Source of the DNA: Seriola aureovittata
Lineage: Eukaryota; Chordata; Actinopteri; Carangiformes; Carangidae
DNA length: 64,000 nucleotides
Assembly: GCF_021018895.1 (NCBI RefSeq)
Contig: NC_079384.1
Location: forward strand, 14,027,140 to 14,091,139
Direction of reading: 5' to 3'
Positions 1 to 38,079 of the stretch are shown here, in pieces (position 1 is the stretch's first letter; the number at the start of each line of letters is the position of its first letter). The position numbers were made by a program, and so were the translations under genes. A model generated the notes under the pieces. The model was not told where the DNA came from and did no database searches. It saw only the letters and a program-made list of their open reading frames with translations.

Positions 1-1043
1 AAGCACATTTTTGCTCACCTAGTATATATGCTGTATGCAGTAATACCTCACATACTGCCTTTTCTAAAACTCTTCACTTTTCTCTCCTTGTAAACTGCAC
101 ACACGGTACAGTGCTGCATAAATGCTGCAGATTTTTATGCAGAAATTATGCACAGACCTCACATTGATGTCTCAGTAAGGTCAGCTGCTGCAGACAACAC
201 TGCTGCTTTCTGCACGTTTTACACAAAGACCACTGTGACATAATTACTGTATGTTAACATAACCTTCAAAATAATCCTATCTCGCTGTATGTTGATGTAC
301 TCCATCTTTGCCCGCTGCTGAAAAGTCCTATGTGGTTCAATAGAGGAAATGACAAACTAACAATTACTGTAAGTATTGATTACTTATTTTTAGTCAATTA
401 TAATTAGTCTACAAAAGGTCACGAAATAGTTTCCAAGTCTAAACCAAAACAACGGCCATAACGAAAAATACAAACAAAAAGATAATCAACTGACAATAAT
501 GAAAAAACAAATCCTTACATTTAAGAAGCTGGAACGAGTGAGTGTTCAGCATTTTTACTCTATAAATGACTTAGAGTAAAGATGAATCAAAGAAAATTGT
601 TATTTATTGTAACAGACTCATTGTTTCAGCACAATAATCTAATCTAAGGAGAGAAAGGACATAATGGAGTAGCAGGGAGGCAGAAAAGAGAGAAAGCAGA
701 TGCAGAAGACTGACAAAAGGAGACAATAGGACATACTGGATGCAAATGGATTCACTTTTTCTGATCTAACAACTACACAAAAGCAGCAAATTCAATAGAT
801 TAAGCCTCCGATTCTCATCTAACAACTAGCTTCCTCTCACAGCAGTGGGATGAAAAAAACGAGAGTAACGGCAGCAGGCGGAAGATAGAAGACAGAGGAA
901 AGAACTTGACTCACTATAACACATATTCATATTCACTGATCCATTATTCATACATATCACTTCAGAATGCGGCTGGAGATGTTACAGTGGCATTAAAATG
1001 CATCAACATTACTCAGTCATGACACGGAGAATCAGGGGTCAAA

Positions 1044-1046
<3 letters not shown>

Positions 1047-1092
<46 letters not shown>
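1047..1092 (+). repeat. (GT)23 microsatellite
   Basis: 46 bp of pure GT in the USP54 intron that follows coding exon 7. Confidence 0.95.
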
Positions 1093-1094
<2 letters not shown>

Positions 1095-1959
1095 GGGAGG
1101 TGTGAAAACTGCAGCAGGAGACGATCTTTACAAGAGTAATGAAAGTAGGGTCAATAGTGTGTGTTATAATTTGTTGTTTTTCCGAGTGTGCTGGATAAAA
1201 AATTGGTTGGGTCACTTATTTGTATTCTGTATTTGTATTTATGTATTTGTACTGTATGTGTTTCTGCACATATATTTGTATTTTGAAACTGCACACGGTC
1301 CTTGCATTCGTACGTGTGTATGAGTGTGTGTTTGAATATGTTTCTAGGTATTTGTACCTCTGAGCAGGAAGTAATGTTTCTCTTGTAACTGTTTCTTTGA
1401 GAACTTCATAGAAAATCTGAGATAAAGTAAAGTAGGTGGGAAGTTCAGCCCTGGGACAAAGGATTCAAATGGATTTAATGTATTTACAAATCTAGGAATA
1501 AATGTATTAACCCTTTTAACTCTCTGGACAAATAATTACTAATAACTATCCTAGAACACATATAGTACCACTCTCATGCAAAGTGATGCAGAGTGATGGC
1601 TTTTCTGACCAGCCAAGGCAAGTTGTTATGGTACCTTCAAATGGGAGTGTTTACGAGAATAGTGTTTTCACATATTGAAAATAACTAAGCAAGGGTAAGC
1701 CATAAGCCTAAAAATGAAAGGACTGAAGAATGCAAAGGCAACAGTAGTACAGTAGTATTTCTTAACACTAGAGAGGGTCAGCTGGTAAATCAGTCCGTGT
1801 TATTTGAATAAGATGTCAGTTTAACACCAAACAGCTAACGTGAACATGATTCCCAACTGAATGAACAAAGTGAAACTTAATAGCAGTTCAGTCAGATTAT
1901 TAAGATAGCTTGTTTTTTTTTTTTAAAACCATATTCACTGTTTTCCTCGTGAACTACAA

Positions 1960-2386
1960 CCCTTACTTGGTTGTATGTTTTCTCTGCTGCCGAACATCGT
2001 CTCTTGTCGGGAGCGGGTGGTGGTGATTGTTGCTTTACAAGAGCTGCGGCCATTCTTGCGTTTACAAGATGAGAGGTTATAAAGACCTCCTCTGAGCAGC
2101 GCTACATCTTCAGAGCAGATTGAAGGCTACAGTGAGTCGCTATCAGAAAGTAATGAGATGGTCCAGGGCTAGCTGGTTAGCGTGCTAACTTCAGTAGAAG
2201 TGAAGACGTGATAGAGACAAGAGTTATCCATGCAGTTACATTTCACCACTGGAGACAGCTCTTGGTGAGTAAAGGAATGAAGTTTGATGCTGAACTCACA
2301 ACGTTTCTTCTAGACTGCAAGTTAACAACTGTTAATGCTAACGCCGGCTATGTGGCATTAGCAAAACTTACAAATAGCTCCTTTAA
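1960..2386 (+). repeat. Interspersed repeat, family A, copy 1
   Basis: The core is GGAGACAGCTCTTGGTGAGT through AAGTTTGATGCTGAACTCAC to TTACAAATAGCTCCTTT. The left part, GGGAGCGGGTGGTGGTGATT, is shared with the copy near 46740. It is one of four copies in the window and is non-coding. Confidence 0.75.
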
Positions 2387-2599
2387 ATGAAAACAAGACT
2401 TAGAGACTAGTCATGCTAACAGCAAAGTGGTGCTTTGGGCTAAAAGCTAACATCAGCATGCTAACATGTTCACTAAAACAATGCTAACACGCTGATGTTT
2501 TGCAGGTAATGTTTGTTAGCACACTGTTACCATGTAAGATTAGCATGATAGCATGCTAACATTTGATAATTAGAACTAACACAAATTAGTTTTGCACAT

Positions 2600-2770
2600 A
2601 TTTGGTCATAGGCCATTTGTATTTGAGAAACACAGTGAAGGGGTGGCCTGATGGTGCTAGAAGGAAAGTCAGGGACCCCCAAAGTCATTGGGATTCATCA
2701 TCTGGAAATCATGAATGTTTGTGGCAAATTTTAGGACAGTAATTGTGGACCACAGAACTAGACACTGCAC
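2600..2770 (+). repeat. Interspersed repeat, family B, copy 1
   Basis: CCCCAAAGTCATTGGGATTC, ATCATGAATGTTTGTGGCAA. It is related to 58440-58650, with weaker relatives near 46440-46560 and 52200-52335 (CACAAAATTT, ACCAAATTTCATG). It is non-coding. Confidence 0.55.
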
Positions 2771-3131
2771 TCCCCAAAGCCCTGCCACCAGAGAAGCTAA
2801 AATCTGGTACACAAGTATTTTTACAGTTTCACAGTCACATTTTCTGTTGTCAAAGCCTCAAATTTAAAAGGAGCCTTGTGAGCCACTTCAACAAACATTT
2901 GTGATTTAAAATTTCTGACTACTGACATTCATCTTACAGTTACAAGAACCTCCGGCTCATTGTTATACACTGCACAAAGGTCTGTTCACTGACAAATATA
3001 GAGCATTGTGTCTGTGTGTTTGCGTCAGCGTTTGTGCGTACTTGCTTGCCTGCTCACATAGGCATGCATAACATATGATAATGTGATAACGAGTGTATTA
3101 TGTGTGTGTAATGTGTGTGAGATCCCCTTAC

Positions 3132-28662
<25,531 letters not shown>

Positions 28663-30722
28663 CACTACCTGGACGCCCCCGTTTCCACGGCGAGGCGCAA
28701 AAGGGGCGGGGCAGCGGACCAAGCAACGGCCTCTATGTCACTCCCATGAGAGAGAAAGAGTGAGAATGAGAGAAAAGCAGAGGAGGAGGAAATGGAGGGA
28801 GGAAGACGAGGGAGGTGGCGGCGGTAGATCGAGGAGAGGCGGTGAGTCTTGAAAGTGGAGCTGGCACCCATACAACCCTCCCCCTATCCAGCCGTGTTTT
28901 TTCTTTAAAATCTGTCCACTTGCTGGAGCCAGCAGTTGGCTTTTTGTTTTTCTTTTTTCTAGCTCCTTGGATTTAGTAGTCTGTGTTTGAGGACATGAGA
29001 GCGTGTCCAAGGCGTCCTTTGGCAGATTCTGTCAGATAAATGTTGATTAGGCAGCACTGCTGCTCCCATGTGGAGACTCCTTCAATGCCTTCTTCTCTTT
29101 TACTTCCCCTGTAAGACATAAAGACCAAGCTGTTAGGACTGCTCACACAAAACAGTGAGAACAGCATGAACAGACTAAACAGTGGGGGAAAAAAACAAAT
29201 TAAAACACACAAAAAAATTGTTTTCTGCTGTTCACTGTATATACTCCAAAATATACTGTGCATGGAGAGTCCTGTCATTAGTTTGAACATTGTTGGCAAT
29301 GAAAATAAATACTTCAAATGTTGTTTTGGGGGTTAAAAAAGTACCCACTGCAGCTAAGCTTATTCCACTTGGATTGATGACAACATACTGAAGGTTTCAG
29401 GGCAACTAAAGAAGGTCAAAAGTGTATGTAGCCCACCCTCAACTGGTGGAAGGAGAGTTAGCTTGCTATCTATAGTGATAGCTAGCTAACACTACTGACT
29501 TAGCCTAAATATTAGTCTGATAATATGTGTGTAGCATGTGTGGGGACAGTGTTATGCTTTAAATAGGCCTTGTATTGCAATTGAGGATTCAGCAACTGAC
29601 TTTTAAAATGCATGGATCCATAATTTTGTGAAAAGGTCACTTATTGCCAACTTTGCAACTTTACAGTCTTCTTAGCTTTTTGTAGCTTGGTTTTACTGCA
29701 TATTTTCTACACAGGTGAGTCGTACACAGACAAACCCCACTGTACACAAAGTTAGAAACTAGCTAGTAAAAAGAGTTGAAAATCTAGCAACCAAAGAGCT
29801 GGATTTTTTGTTTGCTAATGTTGTTCCCTTTCCTCAGAAGGTAGTTGTTTGCTCACCCCCCAATGACCAAAAATTGATTACTGCAGCTTTAAATGTGTAG
29901 GTTTGATTGCTTTCGCACCATGAATCATGATAATCATCACATGAACACAACAATGTTAGTCAGGGTAACGTTGCATCAGTGATATGACACAGGGACCGCT
30001 TGGAGAAATCTGTTATGTCACTTTATAATCGGTACTTAGGGACTTTATCTGGAGCTTATGCTGGTGCAGCATCACTGTGCACAGTTTCCGAACTGTGTGT
30101 GTGAGATGGGAAAAAATGAGGCAGTCAGTGTGTGTTTGTCACCAGACAGTATGTGTGCGTGGGTGTGTGTACATGAAGTTGCGTAACACCACACGGCAGT
30201 AACTAACAAATCCGCAGTGCCCCTCTACCCTCCACCCTCCCTCCCTTCCTTCCCCTATAGCTTCCCAACTTTTGGCAAAGCTCCCTCGCCTGGTTGTCGG
30301 GTTGCGTTGCCGCCACAGCACCCCCCTTGGCGAAAGGCCAGAGGGCGCAGGGATGCTGCGGTGAGCAGGCGAGCAGCGTGGGCTGTCGCCATGGCGATGG
30401 CCACATGGGACTGGGGTGGCAAGGTGGGGTGATGAGGGGGTGGGATGGAGGTAGAGGGGACGTCGTGACAAGTGAAAAGCAGCAGAGCGAATATGAAAGG
30501 AAACATTATGCAACTGTTAGACGACAAAAACGCAATGTCAGTTCATCTACATGTCACACAGTCTATCTATCTATATGAAAAAACAGAAATCCATGTTCGA
30601 TACATTCATCCATAAACAAACAAGTCCAAATTGCCAGAGGATTTATAAAAGGATTTGGCTGGCATGCCCATGTGTGCCATTTTCCTCCACAGCACAGCAT
30701 CCTGAGCTTCTGTCTCAGCATA

Positions 30723-30724
<2 letters not shown>

Positions 30725-30766
<42 letters not shown>
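30725..30766 (+). repeat. (GT)21 microsatellite
   Basis: 42 bp of pure GT in the proposed 5' intron of USP54. Confidence 0.95.
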
Positions 30767-30767
<1 letters not shown>

Positions 30768-33750
30768 TCCCGCTGAGCCTGTGGAGTGTGTGATCACACA
30801 TCCCCTCTCTCCCTCTGACTGCACCCTACAGCCACACACAACCAAGATTGCTCTGGCAAGCCCTCGCACAAGCGCTGTTTATGTGGCCTGTATGTGTGTG
30901 TTCATGTGTATGTGTGTGCATGTGCGTGTGTGTCCCCACATCTTCGGCTAGTTACCATGGAAATAGGCCAAGCAGCAGGCACGCGGGGGAAAAGCCGAAC
31001 CATGTGATTTAACAGAGAGACACACTGTGCTGCACTGGTTGAGAAAGCACACACAGACACACACACATACACAAACACATGCACAGACACACAGGGCTGG
31101 CGAGTGATGATGATGTGTATTGATGGTAGAGAGTTCCTGGAAGCCAGAGTGAGTCAAGGCACAAGTCAATCAAACTCCCTGACCCTGCGCTGGCAGGCAT
31201 AAGGAGACCAAGGACCTGTGGTCACAGCCCAGACAGCGACCACACACCGAAGACATTTCCACGTGTGATGTTGAGGCGAGGACACTGGTTGTACATCCAG
31301 ACACAGACACAGTGTGTGTTAGTGCTCACAGTCTGTGTGGTTTCATCTCCTTATCTTGTGGAAATCAGTCCCTGCTTGACTTTGAGCATCAGGATGGAAA
31401 TCTAGGGTTATGTTTAGAATTAGCAGCAAGTGTAGGTTAGACTTAAAAGCCTGGTACACCCAAATTATTTGTGATGCACAAATTATTGAAAAACTCATCA
31501 CAAGTGTCTCTTCCCAGAAACTTTGCTCTGGTTAATTCACAGACCTCAGTGTCAACAGTTTTCATTGGAAATACTTTCTACTTGAGAAGTAGTCCTTATA
31601 AAAACAGCTGACATCATGCTCTGTGGAATTTTAAATGTAATTTATTCTCAATGCTGTGAACACCACAAACATAATTCCTTTCACATCCAAATAACTCATA
31701 GTTAGATACCACAGGCCTAAGTGAGGAAATGTACTTTTCAGTAATTTTAGTAAAGTGACCTTTTAACCTTTTCAACTCCACAGACATTTGGCAGGTTCAT
31801 CATTACAGCCCAGCATTATTCATACCCACAGAACTGTATTTTATATTTTAGTCACGATCCAAAGGTTTCAAAACTTACCAAACAGGTCAGATTGAATTAT
31901 TAGGACATGTACTTTATAAAAACAATATTATGTAAAAATGAAACCTTGAATTTTAATACACTGGATGGCCAGTAAAATAGAAAACAGGGCTCTTGTGATG
32001 TAGTGCAATACAAGTTCATTTGTTTGTGTGTAGATTCAGTTCTAAGGTGCATTTTAATGCTGCTGTTTCTAATAATTTGTCCACTTAATTTGCATATACA
32101 GTATGAAGGAGCCAAATGTCCCAAACACCTGAAAATATGCTTTTCAGTGCAACAACACCACAAACTACAGCTTCAAAATGAAAAGAGTCAACACAACAAT
32201 TAAAAGGTTATGTTTGATATTCTATACCTATCTTATTGTCAACAAATACCATGAAAAGATGAACTCCATCCAACTAACAACTAATGTCTGTGTATCCAAA
32301 AACTATTAACAACACATAAATGAGACTGACGGGCTCCTTTATTACCATGAGCATGGCCACTGTAGTTTATTTATACCATCTTGCTGTCGTAAATATATAC
32401 CGGCACACCAAATGTGTATTCATCCACTGAAAATAGTCCTTAAGAAATTCACTATTTACTCCTGTTTGAGTTATGATTGCTAAACACAACAGTCCCCAGC
32501 TGTTTGAGGAAATTAGTGAGGATTTTTAAAACAAATTAAACCATGATTGAAAAAACCATCAATGATTTTTGTCTTCACTAGAAACCAATGAGACTGCAGC
32601 ACTAACAGGGTAGGGAAGCATCGATGGTTTTGATCTTTTTGTGCCATCTGTTGACAAAAAGAAAAACATTGAACATCATCATCAACCTTATCCTTTAAGA
32701 AACAATAAGTTTCATTACAGGAGTGTAGTATTAGACCGTGTTGAATTTACAACAGGTTCTTTCGATTCTCGTCACTCAAGATTTCTTCAGTCACAAAAAG
32801 TGACCCAAAGGTTTGGGTTTGGATGTTGAAATTATATTTTTCAGTTTATATCTAAATGGATGAGTGAGTCAGTGTGACAGCAGATGATTACTTCTCAATC
32901 AATAAAAGCCAGCGAGGGCGCAGCTGGGAGCACTGAGGGCAGAAAGCTGTTTTTATGGTTCCACTACACTATCACCACTGCTGCTACTGACACTACATAT
33001 ATTACTACTACTTCAACTCCTAGTGTTGCAAATATTTATAGTGCTCTTATTTCTGCTAATATTCCTTCTTGTTTTCTTTCCATTTATCGGTCGTCTCTCT
33101 GCCTATTTATATCTGTCATCTTCTATTTCTCAACTTTTCCTGGGCTCATCAAGCGGCATGCAGAACTTCAGAGGGATTTATCCGATGACAGCATCTGAAG
33201 GATGGCCCAACGCCTATTTGAGCCCCGGTGCAGCGTGACACCTCTCTGATCCACAATTTCTGCGATTAATGTAAATATTCGGCAAAAACATCCCTCCACA
33301 TCCATCTGTTATTCCGCTGCTCCGTCAGATCAACATTCGAGAGGAATGGTGCAACATATGACACACGGATCAAGCATTTCTTACATTTTCCCCATCCAGT
33401 CTGAGTTCCCATTGCATGTTTCTCAAGTTGTTTACTCCCCTTCTCTTCCTCTGTCTATCATTTCATTCCATCTCTCGGTGCTTTGGAAAGAACACAACAT
33501 TTATTTCTCCTTGGGATTGGATTTAGCATGAAGCTGTTTTGCTGTGGTCTGTACTGGAACTGCTGGTTTTCCATCCAAATATGCAATGTATTATGTGTCA
33601 AACTGGAAAAGCTGAATGGGAATAACAAAATTTCCAAGAATCTCCTCTGCATCTTGCAAAGGTTTTTACGCCCACTTATTTCTACAAAGAAAAACAATTA
33701 CTCAATAACTCAGAGTGTGATTATCAAGACACCAACATTTGTCTAAAACA

Positions 33751-33940
33751 GTGGGTCCCAGGTTTTTGGCTTGTAACCATTTCTGAGAAGTGAAGCAGTT
33801 TCTACTCTCAATCCATTGTCATAGGTTGCAATATGTTTTACTTGGAAACTATCCAGTATTTCAAAAAACATAAAGGATGTTTATTATTGAATAATCTAGG
33901 AACGTCTTGTGTCCCAAACCCCAGGTTAAGCACGACTGTT
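33751..33940. mobile_element. Small MITE-like repeat beside the Tc1 relic
   Basis: It begins CAGTGGGTCCCAGGTTTTTG and ends with an approximate inverse (CCAGGTTAAGCACGACTG). The CAGTGGTTCCCAACC-type end is common in vertebrate non-autonomous hAT repeats. Related starts are at 60293 and 62921. Confidence 0.45.
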
Positions 33941-33948
33941 CTAACATA

Positions 33949-34773
33949 CACTATGTGGCCTAAAGTATGTGGACACCAAAAAAAACCCACACATTACACT
34001 CATATGTCATTGTTCAATAATGGGTGTTAACATGCTGCTATAACAGCCTCCACTCTTCTAATTTCACAGGGATTTTCACACATTCAGCCACAGGCGCATT
34101 AGAGGGGTCAGCTTCTGACGTATGGGTGATATGGTTTGGCTCGCAGCCATCCCATAGGTGTCAGATTGGGTTGAGGTCAGGGCTCTGTGCAGGCAAGTCC
34201 AGATCTCACTTCTTTGTGAACAGGGGCATTGTCGTGTTGAAACAAACTGTTGCCACAAAGTCTGAAAGACACTATTGTCTAAAAAAATCTTTGTATTCTG
34301 AGAAAAACAATCCTTGATCGCGTCACATGATCTTCCTTAGCAGATGGAGATGCCAAATAGTTGTTGATTTTCAATTTTCAATTTTTGAAGACCTCCTTAG
34401 GACTTGGACTTTGATGTCGGAAACTGCAGTTGTCACCTCAAGGTCCATTAGTTGCTGATCTTCATCTTGTGCATTTGAGCCAACATGATGAGCGTAGCTA
34501 AAAAGCTCAGAAAAATGGAAATTTGAACATCTACACTTTTATTAAAACTTGGCAAAGTCAATCGTGTGATACGTTTAAAAGCTCCAGAGCTGCTACTAAA
34601 TGGACCTTGTGGTGAGATTGTTTTTTGTATTTCCAAGGTCAACAATGGACTTTCGAGCTCAAGTCATTGAACCTTTTAGCCTTTATTTCCCTTAATTCAA
34701 ACAAAAGGGTTGAAGCTAAAAGTCCACAAAAGATTGTGGAAAGGGGTGTCCGCATACTTTGGGACATATAGTG
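33949..34773 (-). mobile_element. Tc1/mariner-type transposon relic
   Basis: The inverted ends CACTATGTGGCCTAAAGTAT and CACTATATGTCCCAAAGTAT are each followed by GTGGACACC-like sequence and bounded by TA. About 34125-34200 on the minus strand reads LPAQSPDLNPI, a stop, then HLWDG. This is the C-terminal end of the DDE domain of Tc1-like transposases (SPDLNPIExLWD), broken by a stop. It is 825 bp, so internally deleted. It lies in the proposed 5' intron of USP54. Confidence 0.85.
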
Positions 34774-35341
34774 TATGTGCAACATCTAAAATATGACCTC
34801 ACCGAAAGGTCACAGAATAGATCTTCAGACAAAGCATTTTGCACATTCAACCAAGGAGATTTCGATCATTTCAAAATTCAAAAACTGGCCTCAAGGTTGG
34901 ATGGAAATAAAATGCTGTTAATGACACTGTTTTGGATTTTGAATTTACTGTCACCGTTTCTCTCTCTCTCCTTGCTGTGGGTTAGTGTGGCTCGGTGACA
35001 GTGACACCAGTGTCAAGCAAGCTGGACAAAGAGCTGATACTGTCCCTGAGGACAATGGGCTGTCTCTCACCCTGTCTCCCTCCCACTCAAGCAAACATAA
35101 AGACGAGAAGTGTACTTATATATCACTTTAAACGAAAGAATCTCAATCTCTCTTTCTTCCTCTTCTGCCTGAGCTTTCCTCTCTCCCTCCCATTCACTTT
35201 ATTCTTGTTCCCTGTCTCTCACTTTCTTCCACTGACCTCCATTTTCCATTCTCATTCACTCTCTCAACTTTTCCCCCATTCATCTGTCTTTTTCCTTTCC
35301 ATTTCCAGAAAACTTCACTTCACATGCATGTGCTCACTCAA

Positions 35342-35359
35342 ACACAAACACACACACAC

Positions 35360-35412
<53 letters not shown>

Positions 35413-35418
35413 CACACA
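35342..35418 (+). repeat. (CA)n microsatellite
   Basis: 77 bp of CA with a few AAACAC and CGC breaks, in the proposed USP54 5' intron. Confidence 0.93.
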
Positions 35419-35572
35419 GTGGTTTTCCTGTAACTGGGTTATGTGTAACTTCAAATAGCCCTAGTTGACAATAGGGAGAACCCAGAGTTCAGCCTCCCTC
35501 TGTGCTTCACTTTATCCCCCCTTGAATCTAAAGAGAAAATCTAAAGAGAAGTTTTGTGTATATATATATATG

Positions 35573-35603
<31 letters not shown>

Positions 35604-35783
35604 CTCAGAGAGAGGGAGCATACAGCGGGCACACATGCAACTGCATGTGTGAGCATATTACTAAGACTGAAATCTTTTTTTTTTTGCAAGCGTCAAGGTC
35701 ATTTCCCCGCTCAGACTCTGTAACATTAAAGTATACATGTGAGAACACACGCGTGATCACATGCACGAGCACAAAGACAGACA

Positions 35784-35892
<109 letters not shown>

Positions 35893-36063
35893 GCTATAAC
35901 CTAGATGCAACCCATTATCTCCATGGCACATGTGCACACCCAATCCTATTAGTAAAAAATAACAAGAGGGGTGAATATTTGCTTAATATTTAGGTTATTA
36001 CATAACCATCCTTATTTACAATGCATGATGGGAATCACGTGAGGTTTCTACAGTTTAGATCAG

Positions 36064-36605
36064 AGTATAAAGAGAAGAGAGGAAGAGGAGCAGGGTTTAA
36101 AGGGTGATGGAGAGAAGGAGAAAGGAAAGGAAAGTTGGAAATAAGAGAGGAGGGGATGCAAGAAAAGAAAGAAAAGCAAAGGAGAGAGAGAGCAAACAGA
36201 AGAGGACAAAGGAAAGGAAAGAAAAGAATATAATTGGAGAGGAAAGGAAAGGAGGAGGAGAGGAGGTCAGGGGAGATCAGAGGAAAGTGAAGGAAAGGAG
36301 AGAGGGGAAGGAAAGGAAGAAAAAGAAATAAGGGTGAAGGATAGGAAAGAAAAGGAAGGGACAGGAAGGGAAATAAGGGGAAAGAAAAGATTAGAGAGGA
36401 GAAATGAGAAGAACAGGGCACAAGGCAAAAGAGAGGAGAGGAAAGGAAAGGAAAAGGGAGGGAATGAAATAAAAAGAGGAGATGAGATGAGAGGGAAAAA
36501 AGAGAGAACAGGGAAGAGGGAAGGAGAAATGGAAGAGAGGAAAAAGTGGGACATTAGATTGAATAACCAGTCGCATGTCAAAGAAAGAAAAAGAGAGAAA
36601 GAGCG
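36064..36605 (+). repeat. Long purine-strand tract, (GA/GGA/GAAA)-rich
   Basis: Over roughly 540 bp the plus strand is almost all A and G, in units such as GGAAAGGAAAG and GAGGAGG. Open frames here are low-complexity Lys/Glu/Arg or Ser/Phe/Leu runs and are not genes. It lies in the proposed 5' intron of USP54. Confidence 0.9.
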
Positions 36606-37712
36606 CTCCAGCAGATGGTAAAGGTCAAAGGAGACATATAGTGTGAGCATGCCTTTCTCTTCCTCTCCTCATTCTTCATCCTCTGCCATGACTTAATCTG
36701 CTCTTCCCGATACCTCGACCCCCTCATAATCCCATACATGCGGACCCAACCAGACCAAGACCACTTTAACTGAAATGCCAATGATAGATGAATCCCCTGG
36801 GAAACTGAGACACAAGCCAGGCTCAGTCACACATGAACACATCCAGAGAGAAATGCTCGGAGGATTTAAGCCAATTAAAGTGTAGAATATAAGTGAATTT
36901 AATAGAGTTACATATGCTCTAAACTGTTTCTCCACATAACTGATCTGTCTGCAAACACACACAATAAGTCAATGAGACCTTGAGATCGATTGTTACTTCA
37001 AGATAAACACTTTGATTAGGTGATCCTCTGATTGGCTATGTGTTTGGACTCTGGTGATATAACAATTCATTCTGAAATGCAACCAATAAACTGTTTTTAT
37101 CACGTCAAATCCAAACAATCAGAGAATAGTCCGAGAACTGATGAGAAAAAACATTTTTGTCACATGTCAAGTTGCCCGACTGTCCGCCATAGCGACACAC
37201 TACATCACACAAATCACTCTGATTGGTTTGACTATTTAAATAATGCTAGTGGAAACACCCCCAAGTAAAAATCTCTGAGAGGGAAGAGGGAAGCCAGAGG
37301 GCTTTTCTGGCAGCGAGGACCACGGCTAAGGACAAGCTATTTTGTGGATAAAGGTAATGTGAGTTTACCTTCCAGGACAACTACACAATAAAAGCCTGCA
37401 TGGCCTGGGACAAGAATACAAGAGTATACAGTACAGAGGCTACAGTGACAGACCATAAAATATGGAAACAGCAGTGTATATAAGGACATGTCATGTTAAA
37501 TAAAGTTGGCTTGGAGATGGTGTTTTTAAGCTAAAACGGGATGAGTGGGTAATGCCCACGTGCAGGCAGCAGACACACACATTAACACACAAACCCATGT
37601 GTTGCTATTAACCATAGTGCAAAAAGAATAGCAGAGGATTCCAGAGTATTTCATCTCCAAAAACTAAAATTGATGATAAGTCCAACTTAAATGTCAAGGC
37701 GACATTTCAGCT

Positions 37713-37714
<2 letters not shown>

Positions 37715-37754
<40 letters not shown>
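37715..37754 (+). repeat. (GT)20 microsatellite
   Basis: 40 bp of pure GT, about 340 bp left of the CpG-rich region. Confidence 0.95.
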
Positions 37755-37757
<3 letters not shown>

Positions 37758-38079
37758 GTTTTCATGATGTTGTGGGGTATAAACTTGTTCAACCAGCCTG
37801 ACAGATATAAAATGATAGTGTCTAACCCTAATATAGGAGGTTAAGGCTTTATTTTAGGATTAAGCCTTGGTTTTGGGTTTAAGTTATACTCGAGGGAAGG
37901 TTAATATCAGGGTTATGTTGGAGTTTAGGTGTGTGTAATGATGGTTAAGGTTAGATTAAGGCTTCAGGAGTTACTGTAAGTCAATGCAATGTACTCAGAA
38001 GTAGACAAAACCAATGCGTGTGCGCCTGCTTAATGAGGGTATAGCCAGTACCATATTTTCCCCTTTTTTTTGTAAGTAT

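Larger units (their letters stand above)
1..3131 (-). other. usp54: USP54 intron 7 (partial)
   Basis: No coding exon was recognised. It holds (GT)23, family A and family B repeats and a GCTAACATG-rich stretch at 2400-2580 typical of fish MITEs. The next USP54 exon lies left of the window. Confidence 0.6.

Noticed and set aside
36035..36650. Lys/Glu-rich and Ser/Phe/Pro-rich frames
   Set aside because: Produced by the purine tract, not genes.
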